Positions 54,793-63,820 are shown, counted from the first letter of the stretch. The stretch: 64,000 nt of DNA from Alphaproteobacteria bacterium (GCA_017983635.1 JAGOBA010000003.1:310001-374000), one strand, 5' to 3'. The notes: generated from the letters alone by a model not told the origin. A program made the numbers and translations.

Positions 54793-55494
54793 TTAAGCGA
54801 TGAGCGTGAGCAAGCGGCCAGCCGCTCGGAGTTCGTTGAGCCGTGCGGCGCGCATCCTTTCCGCTTCCGCGTCGCTTCCCCAACGCTCGGCTTGGAAGAT
54901 CTCGTCGATCTGCGAGAGCGCGAAGGCGTCGTCTGCTGTGAGTACGCGGGCGGCGAAGGCGAGGCCCAAGATGGCTGAGCCGGTAAGCGTGATCCCGACG
55001 TGCAGCGCCGTGAGCGTCAGATCGTCGTGTGCCGCAATCGCGGCGCGTAAGCGGGCGAGCGCCTCGGTGGGCTGCGCGGTGTGCGAAACGCCTGTTACGA
55101 CGGTGAGGCGCGCGCTGTGTCGTTCAGCGGCCCAGGCGAGCCAGGGGTCCCACGCGGCTGTTTGCCGACGCACGAGCTCGGCGGGGGTGTCGGCGCGATA
55201 GCAGAGGAGGTCTGAGCCGGCGTAGCTCGCAAGGTCGTCGACGATGGCGTGACGGTTCGACGGGACCCGATCGAGCGCGGTGTTCATAAGCTTGGTGAGC
55301 GGCATCGTGTCGGGGACGATTATCTCGCCCTGCTCACGCCATTCGGCGGCGAGCGCTTCGGCGAGGGGCTTTGTCGGCGCAGTCAATTGGCGCCCGCCGG
55401 GTGTCTTGATGGTGCGACCGTCGAGGAGGATAGCGAAGGGGGCCGCCTCGCTGACGGTCACCTCTTTATAGAAGCGTTTAATGCCGGACTTCAT
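54793..55494 (-). CDS. ATP12 family chaperone for F1-ATPase assembly
   Basis: Binds the F1 alpha subunit during assembly in mitochondria; alphaproteobacteria keep a homologue. 233 residues: [43 protein letters not shown] and [13 protein letters not shown] (given in parts) match the ATP12 N-domain, and a helical C-domain follows with [24 protein letters not shown] at 55494 overlaps the cupin stop (ATGA). Last gene of the run from degP to here. Confidence 0.94.
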   Translation of the reverse strand: MKSGIKRFYKEVTVSEAAPFAILLDGRTIKTPGGRQLTAPTKPLAEALAAEWREQGEIIVPDTMPLTKLMNTALDRVPSNRHAIVDDLASYAGSDLLCYRADTPAELVRRQTAAWDPWLAWAAERHSARLTVVTGVSHTAQPTEALARLRAAIAAHDDLTLTALHVGITLTGSAILGLAFAARVLTADDAFALSQIDEIFQAERWGSDAEAERMRAARLNELRAAGRLLTLIA

Positions 55495-56567
55495 GTTCGA
55501 CGGTGTTTCTTCGCCAGTGCCGCGCGGCGGAGGTCGGAGAGGCCGTCGTGCGGTCCGAGCTTGCGCTTGGGCGCGTTTTTCCAGAGGCCGTCGCCGATTT
55601 CTTTGTTGCGCGTTGGATGGAGCGGATAGACGCACTTCGCGCGGCGGCGGCTCGCTTCGCCGACCGTGATCAGGCGGACGCGCTTGTCGGTGTTGTTGAT
55701 GAAACAGTGGGCGATGCCGGTGCGGTCGGGAAAGCCGGCCGCGTCACCGGGTTTGAGGCGGTGGAGGTGACCATCGATCCACGCGTCTGGTTCGCCATCC
55801 ACGACGTAGACGAATTCTTCTTCGTCGAACTCCGCGTGCGGCCAAGAGGTGCGCGTGCCGGGTGGGAGGACGTCATGGCTGACACCGACGCGCGTGAGAC
55901 CAAGTTCGACCGAGATGTGCGACCAGAGCGACATCAACTCGTCGTCACCGGGATAGCTGTGAGGGTCGCGTTGGCACTTGCGCCAATCGACGACGCAGGC
56001 GGGCTTGCGCTTCGTGCGCCAAGCGTCCGGCGCCACGCGACCGCGTTTGGCATCGGGCAGGCCGTCATGCGGCCCGAGCTTCCGCTTTGGCACGTCGAGC
56101 CAGCGCTTGCCTTGCCGGTCGAGCCAGCCGTCGGTGTCGCGGGTCAGCGGGAAGTGGATTTGCGAGTTATAGCGCGACGCCTCGCCGATCGTCAGCATAC
56201 GGACGGGTTTGCCGGTGTTGTTAATCAGGCAGTGTGCCTGACCGTCGCGGCCCGGCCAACCGGCGGCGTCCCCGGGCTTCAGGCGATGGACGAAGCCGTC
56301 CACCCACAGATCCGGCGTGCCCTCAAGGATGAAGACCATCTCCTCCTCGTCGCGCTCCGCGTGCGGTTGCGAGGAGCGCCAGCCGGGCATGATCGTGTCG
56401 TGGCGGATGCCCAGCCGGCGCAGCTCGAAGCGGTGGGAGAACGGGGCCGCGCGCAGCATCGGCTCTTTGGTATGCGGATGAAGATGCGGCTCGGCACGCT
56501 CGATCTCAGACCAATGGCGGATGAACGCGGGGCGTTCGGGCGCGGCTTGCTTGGCGGGTTTTGCCAT
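55491..56567 (-). CDS. Tandem cupin protein (two homologous cupin units)
   Basis: 358 residues made of two similar halves (about 1-175 and 190-350). Each half contains SWPHAE/SQPHAE followed by DEEE, a GxPDxWxDGxxHRLKPGDAAGxP stretch, an AHCxINNT motif, TVGEAS or TIGEAS, and each ends in KRKLGPHDGL. The His/Glu sets are metal-binding cupin motifs, so both halves may be active. It resembles COG3837-type cupins; substrate unknown, perhaps a sugar or small organic acid. ATGA overlap with the ATP12 gene downstream and a 3-base gap to the pseudouridine synthase gene upstream. Confidence 0.85.
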   Translation of the reverse strand: MAKPAKQAAPERPAFIRHWSEIERAEPHLHPHTKEPMLRAAPFSHRFELRRLGIRHDTIMPGWRSSQPHAERDEEEMVFILEGTPDLWVDGFVHRLKPGDAAGWPGRDGQAHCLINNTGKPVRMLTIGEASRYNSQIHFPLTRDTDGWLDRQGKRWLDVPKRKLGPHDGLPDAKRGRVAPDAWRTKRKPACVVDWRKCQRDPHSYPGDDELMSLWSHISVELGLTRVGVSHDVLPPGTRTSWPHAEFDEEEFVYVVDGEPDAWIDGHLHRLKPGDAAGFPDRTGIAHCFINNTDKRVRLITVGEASRRRAKCVYPLHPTRNKEIGDGLWKNAPKRKLGPHDGLSDLRRAALAKKHRRT

Positions 56568-56570
56568 GCA

Positions 56571-57665
56571 CTACGCCTTCTTGCTTCGAACTTTACCGCG
56601 CTTCGGCAAGCGCTCCTTTGCGCGATCGAGCGGACGGTTCTCGCGCGAATAGTCCGTCCGCGGCGCTTCGGCTTCGAAATCTTTGAACGGGTTGCGCTTG
56701 TCGTCTTTGTCGAAGCCAAACAAATCCCAGAGCTTGGCCATGTGCGGCGGCAAGGGCGCCGTGACCTCAAGCCACTTCCCATTCGGGTGGCGGATGCGGA
56801 GCGAGCGCGCGTGAAGCATGAGGCGGTTTTGAACTTCGCCGTGGGTGCGGGCGGGTTCCCTGCCGTATTTGCCATCGCCCACGATCGGGGTTTCGATCGC
56901 GGCCATGTGGGCGCGCAGCTGGTGCGTGCGGCCCGTCAGCGGCATCAGCGCAACCCACGCCATCGTGGTGACATGGTCGATGGTGTCGAAAACCGTGACC
57001 GCGTTCTTGGCGTCGTCGTCTTCGCCCTCTTCCGCGATGTGCATGCGTTCGCGGCCGTCGGCGGCAGCGCGCTTGATGAGGGCGCCGTCGATCTTGCCGC
57101 GGCGCGGGGTCGGCACGCCGGTGGTCAGCGCCCAATAAATTTTGCGCGTGTCGCGCGCGCGGAAGGCGTGCGCGAGCTGCGCAGCGGCGCGGGCGTTCGC
57201 GGCCACGACCATCACGCCCGAGGTGTCGCGGTCGAGGCGGTGAACCAAACGCGGGCGATCCTTGCCCTCTTCCGCGAGCGCCGGGAGCAGGCCGTCGAGG
57301 TGGCGCTCCGTTTTCGTGCCGCCCTGGACGGCGAGGCCGGATGGCTTGTTCAGGACGATCACGTCGGCGTCGCGGTACAGCACCAGGCTTTCGACAAACG
57401 CGCGGTCCTTCGCGCTGAATTTCGGCTTTGGTTTGGCGGCCAGGAGTTCGGGAGCCGCTACGGGAATAGGTGGTACACGGACGGTTTGCCCCAGCGCGAT
57501 GCGGTGACCGGCTTTCACGCGCGCGCCGTCGACGCGCACTTGGCCGGTGCGCAGGAGTTTCTCCAGGCGGCCATGGGTGAGCTGCGGGTAGTGGCGGGCG
57601 AACCAGCGGTCGAGGCGCAGGCCGTCTTCTTCAGGTTTGACTTTGCGCTGGACGACGGCGGTCAT
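56571..57665 (-). CDS. RluC/RluD-type ribosomal large-subunit pseudouridine synthase
   Basis: Isomerises uridine to pseudouridine in 23S rRNA. 364 residues: N-terminal S4 domain (LRLDRWFARHYPQLTHGRLEKLL, in parts), catalytic motif LVHRLDRDTSGVMVV with the essential Asp, and PLTGRTHQLRAHMA. A basic tail of about 40 residues (KERLPKRGKVRSKKA) extends the usual end and may bind RNA. ATG overlaps the crcB stop (ATGA, 57662-57665). The exact target position cannot be read; RluC is most likely. Confidence 0.92.
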   Translation of the reverse strand: MTAVVQRKVKPEEDGLRLDRWFARHYPQLTHGRLEKLLRTGQVRVDGARVKAGHRIALGQTVRVPPIPVAAPELLAAKPKPKFSAKDRAFVESLVLYRDADVIVLNKPSGLAVQGGTKTERHLDGLLPALAEEGKDRPRLVHRLDRDTSGVMVVAANARAAAQLAHAFRARDTRKIYWALTTGVPTPRRGKIDGALIKRAAADGRERMHIAEEGEDDDAKNAVTVFDTIDHVTTMAWVALMPLTGRTHQLRAHMAAIETPIVGDGKYGREPARTHGEVQNRLMLHARSLRIRHPNGKWLEVTAPLPPHMAKLWDLFGFDKDDKRNPFKDFEAEAPRTDYSRENRPLDRAKERLPKRGKVRSKKA

Positions 57666-58042
57666 GGCGTTATCGCCCGCACGAGCGCGAGACCAAGGAA
57701 AAGCGCCGCGACCGAGCCTAGGACCGAGGCTGCGACATAGAACGCGGCGCCCGTGAGGTCGCCACGTTCAGTCAGCACGGCGGTGTCGAGAGCGAAGGCC
57801 GAGAACGTCGTGAAGCCGCCCAGAATGCCAGTGGTGAGGAAGGCTCGCATCTCCGGTTGCATGTTCCATGTGAACGCCGCCAGTTCGGCAATAACGCCCA
57901 TCGCGAAGCAACCGATCACGTTGACGATGAGGATGCCCCACGGAAAGCCGGCGCCGGCCCAGTGCGTGACTTGGCTGGAGAGCGCGTAACGGCCGACGGC
58001 GCCGAGCGCCCCACCGACTGCGATTGAAAGGATCGTTCCCAT
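57662..58042 (-). CDS. crcB: Fluoride channel CrcB/Fluc
   Basis: Small inner-membrane channel exporting fluoride as an antiparallel dimer. 126 residues with four hydrophobic helices. GGALGAVGRYALS at the start, NVIGCFAMG in helix 2 and GGFTTFSAFALD in helix 3 (with the Phe pair lining the pore) are family signatures. ATG at 58042; the longer frame is rejected because it adds a non-membrane, basic extension. Coupled to the pseudouridine synthase gene. No fluoride riboswitch was recognised in the 32 bases before it. Confidence 0.95.
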   Translation of the reverse strand: MGTILSIAVGGALGAVGRYALSSQVTHWAGAGFPWGILIVNVIGCFAMGVIAELAAFTWNMQPEMRAFLTTGILGGFTTFSAFALDTAVLTERGDLTGAAFYVAASVLGSVAALFLGLALVRAITP

Positions 58043-58074
58043 GGGGCGGGGTATCGCACGGCGGGGACTGGGCT

Positions 58075-58554
58075 TCAAAGCGGGATTTGGACGGGGCCGT
58101 TGCTGCCGTCTTGGAGGAACGCTTCGACCAGGTAACCAAAGCGAGGTGGAAAAATCGTCTCCGTGGCGGCGATGAGCTCCGGCACGGTCCACCAGCGGTG
58201 GGCGCGTATGACTTGTTTCTCGCCTTCGGTCCAATTGGTCGCATCGAGGGTCGTGGTCGGGCTGCGGACATAGAAGAAGCGTTCGAGGGTTTGGACGGGT
58301 TCGCCCTTGAAGGTGATAACGTTGGATCCGGACCAAAGTTCGGGGCCGACTTGAAAATCCGCGATGCCCGTTTCCTCGCGCACTTCGCGAGCGACAGCAT
58401 CAAGCGCGTCTTCGCCCGGCTCGATCTCGCCTCCCGGGGTCGCCCAAAAATGCGAGGTCCCGGCGATGAAGTCTTTGGGCAGGACGAATTCGAACAGGAG
58501 GACGCGGTTGGCCGGATCGAAGAGAACGGCGCGGGCAGTGTTGCGGGTTTTCAT
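58075..58554 (-). CDS. Nudix hydrolase
   Basis: 159 residues. The Nudix box GGEIEPGEDALDAVAREVREETGI is complete (GX5EX7REUXEEXGU; shown here in continuous form only to the catalytic core REVREE). The N-terminus ARAVLFDPANRVLLFEF and the later HRWWTVPELIAA are typical of small housecleaning pyrophosphatases. Substrate not predictable. Lies between rarA and crcB on the same strand. Confidence 0.9.
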   Translation of the reverse strand: MKTRNTARAVLFDPANRVLLFEFVLPKDFIAGTSHFWATPGGEIEPGEDALDAVAREVREETGIADFQVGPELWSGSNVITFKGEPVQTLERFFYVRSPTTTLDATNWTEGEKQVIRAHRWWTVPELIAATETIFPPRFGYLVEAFLQDGSNGPVQIPL

Positions 58555-58609
58555 TCAGCCTATCCAACTGATGATGAGTAGCCCCCCCCCTTGCGGGGGA
58601 AGCCAGTTT

Positions 58610-59908
58610 CTACAGCTTCCCTCTGAGCGCGCTCCAGCGATCCAGACGCGCTTTGATGTCCTTCTCCAAACCATCGCCCGTGGGCTGATAGAACGTCTCG
58701 CGCGCCATGCCGTCGGGGAAATAGTTCTGGCCTGAGAACCCCTCCGGCGTGTCGGGGTCGTAAACGTATCCCTTGCCATAGCCCAAATCCTTCATCATGC
58801 GCGTGGGCGCGTTGAGGATGTGCATCGGCGGGTTGAGCGAGCCGGTCCGCTGTGCCGCTTCCATCGCGGCGCCGTACGCGGTGTAGGCCGCATTCGATTT
58901 CGGCGCGCTGGCGAGGAAGATCACGGCTTGCGCGATGGCCAGTTCCCCTTCCGGTGAGCCCAAGAAATCGTATGTGTCCTTCGCGGCGATTGCGAGTGTC
59001 AGGCCGCGCGGGTCCGCAAGGCCGACGTCTTCGATGGCCATGCGCACCACACGGCGGGCGATGTAGAGCGGATCCTCACCGCCGGCCAGCATGCGCGCGA
59101 GCCAGTAGAGCGCCGCGTCGGGGTCGGAGCCACGTACGGATTTGTGCAGCGCGCTGATCAGATTGTAGTGCCCTTCCCGACCCTTGTCGTAGATCGGCGC
59201 GCGTTTTTGGACAGTCCGGGCGAGGTCCGCCGTCGTGAGCGCCTTGATCGGCTTCAGCGCCAGAATGTCTTCGACCAGGTTGAGCAGGAAGCGACCGTCG
59301 CCGTCAGCCATCGCCTTCAACGCCGTGCGGGCGTCGTCGTCGAGCGGGAGTTTCTCCTTCGTGTGCGCTTCGGCACGGGCGAGAAGCTGCTCCAGATGCT
59401 CCGTGGTCAGACGATTGAGCACCAGCACCTGCGCGCGCGAGAGCACGGCGGCGTTCAGTTCGAAGCTCGGGTTCTCGGTCGTGGCGCCAACGAGAATGAC
59501 CGTGCCGTCCTCCATGACCGGCAGGAATGAGTCCTGCTGCGCGCGGTTGAAGCGGTGGATCTCGTCGACGAAGAGCAGCGTCGCCTTGCCTTGGGCGCGG
59601 CGGGCACGGGCCATGTCAAAGACTTTCCGCAGCTCGGCGACGCCTGAGAAGATCGCCGAGATTTGCTCGAACTGAAGGTTCAAGCCTTGGCTCAGCAGGC
59701 GCGCGATCGTCGTCTTGCCAGTACCGGGCGGACCCCAAAGGATCATCGACGAAAGGCGTTTGGCCGCCAACATGCGGCCGATGGGGCCTGTGGCATCCAG
59801 GAGGTGATCTTGGCCGATCACCTCCTTCAGCGATTTCGGGCGCAGCCGGTCAGCCAGCGGCCGCGGCCCCGCGCCTTCGTCCATGCCTGCGGCTTCGAAG
59901 AGTGACAT
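58610..59908 (-). CDS. rarA: RarA/MgsA replication-associated recombination AAA+ ATPase
   Basis: Clamp-loader-like ATPase acting at stalled replication forks. 432 residues: PLADRLRPKSLKEVIGQDHLL start, Walker A GPPGTGKTT, Walker B LFVDEIHRFNRAQQD, sensor ATTENPSFELN, and the C-terminal tetramerisation domain with KSVRGSDPDAALYWLARML and PKSNAAY. Complete and typical. Between the degP-like gene (23 bases upstream) and the Nudix gene. Confidence 0.96.
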   Translation of the reverse strand: MSLFEAAGMDEGAGPRPLADRLRPKSLKEVIGQDHLLDATGPIGRMLAAKRLSSMILWGPPGTGKTTIARLLSQGLNLQFEQISAIFSGVAELRKVFDMARARRAQGKATLLFVDEIHRFNRAQQDSFLPVMEDGTVILVGATTENPSFELNAAVLSRAQVLVLNRLTTEHLEQLLARAEAHTKEKLPLDDDARTALKAMADGDGRFLLNLVEDILALKPIKALTTADLARTVQKRAPIYDKGREGHYNLISALHKSVRGSDPDAALYWLARMLAGGEDPLYIARRVVRMAIEDVGLADPRGLTLAIAAKDTYDFLGSPEGELAIAQAVIFLASAPKSNAAYTAYGAAMEAAQRTGSLNPPMHILNAPTRMMKDLGYGKGYVYDPDTPEGFSGQNYFPDGMARETFYQPTGDGLEKDIKARLDRWSALRGKL

Positions 59909-59931
59909 ACGAGCAGTATAGCGGGCGGACG

Positions 59932-61323
59932 CTAGTTCCGCACGCTTAGCGTCATGGTGCTGCCGTTGCGGTTGACGGCGATGTTCCAGGTGCGCGTGCC
60001 GCGTTTGAGGACGTCTTGGAGGGTTGAGACGTTCGTGATGCTGCGGCCGTTGACGCCGACGACGATGTCGCCGGGGGCGAAGCCGAAGCGGGCGGCGACG
60101 CCGCGGCTGGATACGTCGGTGATGACGACGCCCTTTGTTTGGTCCAGATCGAGATCCCGGGCGAGGGCTGGCGAAAGGTTCGCGACGGTCACGCCTTGGA
60201 GCGGATTGCGCCCTTCGATGACAGTTTGCGCGCGGCTTGCTCCTTCCGGCGCAGCGATCAGGCGAAGGCTCGCCGTTCGTGCCTGGCCGCCACGAATGAA
60301 GGTCACGGTGGCGGTGTTGCCGATGCCTTTGGTCGCGGCGCGAAAGTTCAACGCCTGCTCGTCATTGACGGCGATATCGTCGACCTTTGTGATGATGTCG
60401 CGTTGTTGGAGGCCGGCCTGCGCCGCCGGGCTGCCCGGCGCGACGTCGCGGACGAGCACGCCGATCGGACGATCGAGGCCCAGGCTTTCGGCGATCGCGG
60501 TGTCGACCGGTTGCGTTTCGATGCCGAGCCAGGGGCGCGCAACTTCCTTGGCGCCGCCGAGCGCTTGATTGACCACGATCTTGACCATGTTTGCGGGGAT
60601 GGCAAAGCCGATGCCGATGCTGCCGCCCGAGCGCGAGAAGATCGCGGTGTTGATGCCGATGAGTTCGCCGTTGACGGTCACGAGCGCGCCGCCGGAGTTT
60701 CCGGGGTTGATCGCCGCATCGGTCTGAATGAAGAACTGATGGTCGGAGACGCCGACCTGCGTGCGAGCAAGCGCCGATACGATGCCGCTGGTCACGGTTT
60801 GGCCGACGCCGAACGGGTTGCCGATCGCGAGCACGATGTCACCCACTTCGGCATCGTCGCTGTTGTGGAAGGCGAGCGTCGGCAGCGCCTTGCCAGCCGC
60901 GTTGACACGCAGAATGGCCAGGTCTGTGCGTTCGTCGGCTAGGACCAACTTTGCCTCGAACTCGCGCCGGTCGGCGAGCACAACCACGATTTCGTCGGCA
61001 TCGGCCACGACATGGTTGTTCGTCACGATGATGCCGTCGGCGCGGACGATCACGCCCGAGCCGAGTGCGTTTTGTACCCGGTCGCGTCCGGCGAAGAAGC
61101 GGCCGAAGAAGGGATCGTCGGCGTAGGGGTTGCGGACCCGGCGCTTCGAATAGATGTTTACGACCGCCGGCGCGGTGCGCTTCACGACGGTCGCGAACGA
61201 GAGTTGCACTTGCTGCATCGACGTCGGGACGACGCGGGCCGGTTGGGGCTGGGCAGAGGTGGGCATGGTCGACAGCGCCGCTACGGCGGCGATCGCCGCA
61301 ATCGAGAGTAGTTTCGTCTTCAT
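59932..61323 (-). CDS. degP: DegP/DegQ-type periplasmic serine protease with two PDZ domains
   Basis: HtrA protease and chaperone for misfolded envelope proteins. 463 residues: signal peptide to about 24 (PTSAQ), trypsin-like domain with His104 (TNNHVV), Asp134 (RTDLA) and Ser210 (GNSGG), then two PDZ domains at about 255-350 and 365-460. A short loop NPYADDPFFGRFF precedes the first strands, as in DegQ. A possible heat-shock promoter lies upstream (61361-61389). Followed by rarA. DegP, DegQ or DegS cannot be told apart strictly, but two PDZ domains and a cleavable signal exclude DegS. Confidence 0.94.
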   Translation of the reverse strand: MKTKLLSIAAIAAVAALSTMPTSAQPQPARVVPTSMQQVQLSFATVVKRTAPAVVNIYSKRRVRNPYADDPFFGRFFAGRDRVQNALGSGVIVRADGIIVTNNHVVADADEIVVVLADRREFEAKLVLADERTDLAILRVNAAGKALPTLAFHNSDDAEVGDIVLAIGNPFGVGQTVTSGIVSALARTQVGVSDHQFFIQTDAAINPGNSGGALVTVNGELIGINTAIFSRSGGSIGIGFAIPANMVKIVVNQALGGAKEVARPWLGIETQPVDTAIAESLGLDRPIGVLVRDVAPGSPAAQAGLQQRDIITKVDDIAVNDEQALNFRAATKGIGNTATVTFIRGGQARTASLRLIAAPEGASRAQTVIEGRNPLQGVTVANLSPALARDLDLDQTKGVVITDVSSRGVAARFGFAPGDIVVGVNGRSITNVSTLQDVLKRGTRTWNIAVNRNGSTMTLSVRN

Positions 61324-61360
61324 GGTGTGCGTTTGATCCTTCCCGGCCCCAGCAGCCGGA

Positions 61361-61389
61361 AAGATGCTCGAAACGGGGCGGTTTTCAAG
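61361..61389 (-). promoter_or_regulatory. Possible RpoH (heat-shock) promoter for degP
   Basis: Minus strand CTTGAAAA (61382-61389) matches the sigma-32 -35 consensus. CATCTT (61361-61366) after 15 bases is a weak -10. It lies about 40 bases upstream of the ATG, a sensible place, and degP is a heat-shock gene in many bacteria. The -10 half is unconvincing. Confidence 0.3.
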
Positions 61390-61478
61390 GCGCTGGATGT
61401 CTCACGGGCGAGTGAAAAGGGTTACAGAAATGTCGGAATCGGGGCAGAAAGACAGCAGACTTTCACGGAGTTTGTCTC

Positions 61479-62255
61479 TTGCGCTTTAGGGTTTGGGATG
61501 CCGTGGCGGGGTCCTACTTGGTCGTTGTTGAGAATCGACGGCAGTTGCTTTGGGTGATCCTGTTTTGGGCGCTGACCATCGTTCTCGTCCGGGTCGCTAT
61601 CGTGTGGCTGCCCGCCGCGGTGGGAGCAGAGTCGTCGGCCTATCAGCATGGGATGGGAGCCTCGTTGGCGCAGTGGGGCGCGACCTTGAGCGCTTGGGTT
61701 TGTGTTTGTTTGGCAAGCCACCGCTTTGTGATTTTGGGAGAGAATCCGAAGCCCATACCGTTGGTGGGTGGTATGACGTTGAGATATGGCGGCTTCTTGT
61801 TCTTTGTGACGCTGCCCTCCGCTGCGATCCCGGCCTTGTTGGGCCTGGTGCCGGAGCGCCTCATGTCGGACGACGTCTACCGCGTCGTCTGGGCGGCGCT
61901 CTGCTGCGCGTACCTGTGCGCGAGCGCACCGTTTATGCTGACGCTCGCAGCAGAGGCGGCAGGTAAGCCGGCAATCACCTTCCTCGAGTCGTTTCACCTG
62001 GTGCGAGCTGAGCTATTCCCGCTCATGTTTGGGGTGGCGGCATGCGTCGCTCCGTGGCTGTTGGCGCAACTGCTGCTTGGCGAAAGTCTGACCGCTGTTT
62101 TGGACTATCCTTGGGGCGTCGCCGCTTTCGTTGGCGCGCAAAACCTCCTTCAACTTATGCCGTACGCGATTTGGGCCGCGTACAACTCATTTGCCTACCT
62201 CCATTTTACGCGCGCCGGGTTCGACAAGGAGGACCTGGAAGAGCATTTCAAATAG
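61479..62255 (+). CDS. Multi-pass membrane protein, function unknown
   Basis: 258 residues with about six hydrophobic segments, near 21-47, 63-80, 98-123, 133-155, 172-197 and 205-232. The N-terminus RFRVWDAVAGSYLVVVENRRQLLWV is an amphipathic lead-in (quoted in part elsewhere), and the C-terminus TRAGFDKEDLEEHFK is charged and cytoplasmic. No enzyme motif seen. Start is TTG at 61481 region with GGAG 9 bases upstream (first codon 61479). Divergent from degP. It resembles, in its first 45 residues, the short protein encoded at 62325. Confidence 0.7.
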   Translation: MRFRVWDAVAGSYLVVVENRRQLLWVILFWALTIVLVRVAIVWLPAAVGAESSAYQHGMGASLAQWGATLSAWVCVCLASHRFVILGENPKPIPLVGGMTLRYGGFLFFVTLPSAAIPALLGLVPERLMSDDVYRVVWAALCCAYLCASAPFMLTLAAEAAGKPAITFLESFHLVRAELFPLMFGVAACVAPWLLAQLLLGESLTAVLDYPWGVAAFVGAQNLLQLMPYAIWAAYNSFAYLHFTRAGFDKEDLEEHFK

Positions 62256-62324
62256 CGCAGGGCGGCCCAATCGGGCGGATTGCTGGCAGAGTGCGCTCGG
62301 AGTCACTCGGAGGCGCGGATAGTC

Positions 62325-62522
62325 GTGGCGAAACTGCCGGTGTTGGCGACGGTTAGGCAGGCCTATCGTTCGGTGTTCGAGCATGCGCCGGCGTTGCGCA
62401 TCTTTGCGCAAAATTGGGTCGTCGCTGCCGGAGTTGCGCTCGCTCTGAGTTGGCTGGCCGTTTCAGTTTCTAGCGAACAGGATGCCTTGCCCTCGAGCGT
62501 TTGTTCCGACGCCGTTAGCTAA
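62325..62522 (+). CDS. Short membrane protein, possibly a truncated relative of its neighbour
   Basis: 65 residues from a GTG at 62325 with GGAGG about 11 bases upstream; a TTG at 62280 would add 15 residues. One hydrophobic segment (VVAAGVALALSWLAVSV, about 33-49). Its first part, ATVRQAYRSVFEHAPALRIF, has the same pattern as the start of the upstream protein (AVAGSYLVVVENRRQLLWVI), but it stops after the first helix. Either a decayed gene copy or a genuine single-pass protein. It ends 9 bases before the tail of the serine hydrolase gene. Confidence 0.5.
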   Translation: MAKLPVLATVRQAYRSVFEHAPALRIFAQNWVVAAGVALALSWLAVSVSSEQDALPSSVCSDAVS

Positions 62523-62531
62523 CTCGGCGTC

Positions 62532-63767
62532 CTAACTCAACCACACCCCGCTCTTGTTCGAGTGGTAGCCCAGTGCCTTGTACGCCTCGTCGACCAGGCT
62601 CTGGCCGCGGTCGTTGAGGAGGAGGCCTAGGCCCATTTGGTTCATCGTGTAGCCGAAGCTCATGTGAGTTTCGGGGCAGGCGAAGCCGATCGAGCCGCCG
62701 GCGCCGACGTGGCCGAAGGCGCTGTCGGAGAGGAGGCAACTCGCGCTGTCGGTGCCGGGGAGCCAGCGGTTGTCCATCGACTTCATGTAGCCGAGCGCGA
62801 AGCGGGTCGGGATCATCAGCGTGCCGTCTTGGTGCGTGCCCATGGCGAAGCGGCCCATACGGGCGAGCGTGTCTTTGCCCACGATGTGCTTGCCGTTGAG
62901 CGTGCCACCGTTCGCGAGCGGGGCGTAGACGCCGGCGAGACCGCGCGCATTCGTCATGCCGTTGCCCGCGCCGAGTTCGGCCGCCCTGCCCTCGCGCGAA
63001 TTCGGACTGAACGCCATGAAGTCGCGCATAAAGAGGTGCGAGGGCGAGGTCGGGTCCGACATCGCCTTCATGAAGAAGCGCGACTGCATCGCCTCGGGCG
63101 TCGGCATCGCCTGGATCATCGGGGCTACGCGATGTTCCTGTTCTTCCGGCAGGCCGATCCAGAAATCGAGGCCGAGGGGCTTCGCGACTTCGTCCTGGAA
63201 GAACTTGCCCATGCGCTTTTTCGCGGCGCGATGGACGAGTTCGCCAACCGTCCAGGACAGCGTCACGGCGTGATAGCCGTTACGGGTGCCGGGTTCCCAG
63301 AACGGCGCCTCCTTCTCGATCACGCCCACCATATGATCCCAGTCGTAGAAGGCGCCGGGCTTTTGCACTTCGCGCACGTGCGGGACGCCGACGGAGTGGT
63401 CGAGCGTCATCGATACGCGCGCGCTCTCTTTGCCGTTCTGGCCGAATGCCGGCCAATACTTCGTTACCGGCGCGTCGAGATCGAGTTGACCGCGGTCGGC
63501 CAGCATGTGCGCGCAGAGCGACATGGCTCCCTTTGTAGAAGAGAAGACGCAGGAGATTGTGTCCTTGTCCCAAGCCTTGCCGCCCGGCTCGCGCAGGCCG
63601 CCCCAGACGTCAACGACGGTTTTACCCTCCAGCGTGATCGCGCAACTCGCGCCGACCTCGCCGCGGGATTCGAAGTTCGTGACGAACGCGTCGAGGACGC
63701 CGGAGAATTTGGGGTCGCAGGTACCTTCAACTTGGCCGGCTTTGGTTTTCAGGGAGATCGTATTCAT
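62532..63767 (-). CDS. Serine hydrolase of the beta-lactamase/EstB (class C) family
   Basis: Penicillin-binding-protein-like esterase or peptidase, 411 residues, no signal peptide. The SxxK motif is FSSTKGAM (Ser76, Lys79). The third motif is GHVGAGGSIGFA near the C-terminus, in place of KTG. RNGYHAVTLSWTVGELVHR holds the probable second-motif Tyr. Cytoplasmic esterases of this group act on small esters; true beta-lactamase activity is unlikely without export. Monocistronic between the membrane genes and rplQ. Confidence 0.88.
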   Translation of the reverse strand: MNTISLKTKAGQVEGTCDPKFSGVLDAFVTNFESRGEVGASCAITLEGKTVVDVWGGLREPGGKAWDKDTISCVFSSTKGAMSLCAHMLADRGQLDLDAPVTKYWPAFGQNGKESARVSMTLDHSVGVPHVREVQKPGAFYDWDHMVGVIEKEAPFWEPGTRNGYHAVTLSWTVGELVHRAAKKRMGKFFQDEVAKPLGLDFWIGLPEEQEHRVAPMIQAMPTPEAMQSRFFMKAMSDPTSPSHLFMRDFMAFSPNSREGRAAELGAGNGMTNARGLAGVYAPLANGGTLNGKHIVGKDTLARMGRFAMGTHQDGTLMIPTRFALGYMKSMDNRWLPGTDSASCLLSDSAFGHVGAGGSIGFACPETHMSFGYTMNQMGLGLLLNDRGQSLVDEAYKALGYHSNKSGVWLS

Positions 63768-63820
63768 GGGCGCGCCTCGCAGTTCGTGCCCTGCACGTTA
63801 GCAGAGGCCCCGCAAACGAA

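Noticed and set aside
52892..54796. 634-residue plus-strand open frame (also 51514-53019, 501 residues)
   Set aside because: Antisense to pccB and the M28 peptidase gene, both complete and well recognised. Composition is that of a GC-rich shadow frame.
55503..57740. 745-residue open frame on the plus strand
   Set aside because: It runs antisense through the cupin, pseudouridine synthase and crcB genes, all with clear family motifs. High GC at third codon positions keeps antisense frames open; the product has no recognisable domain.
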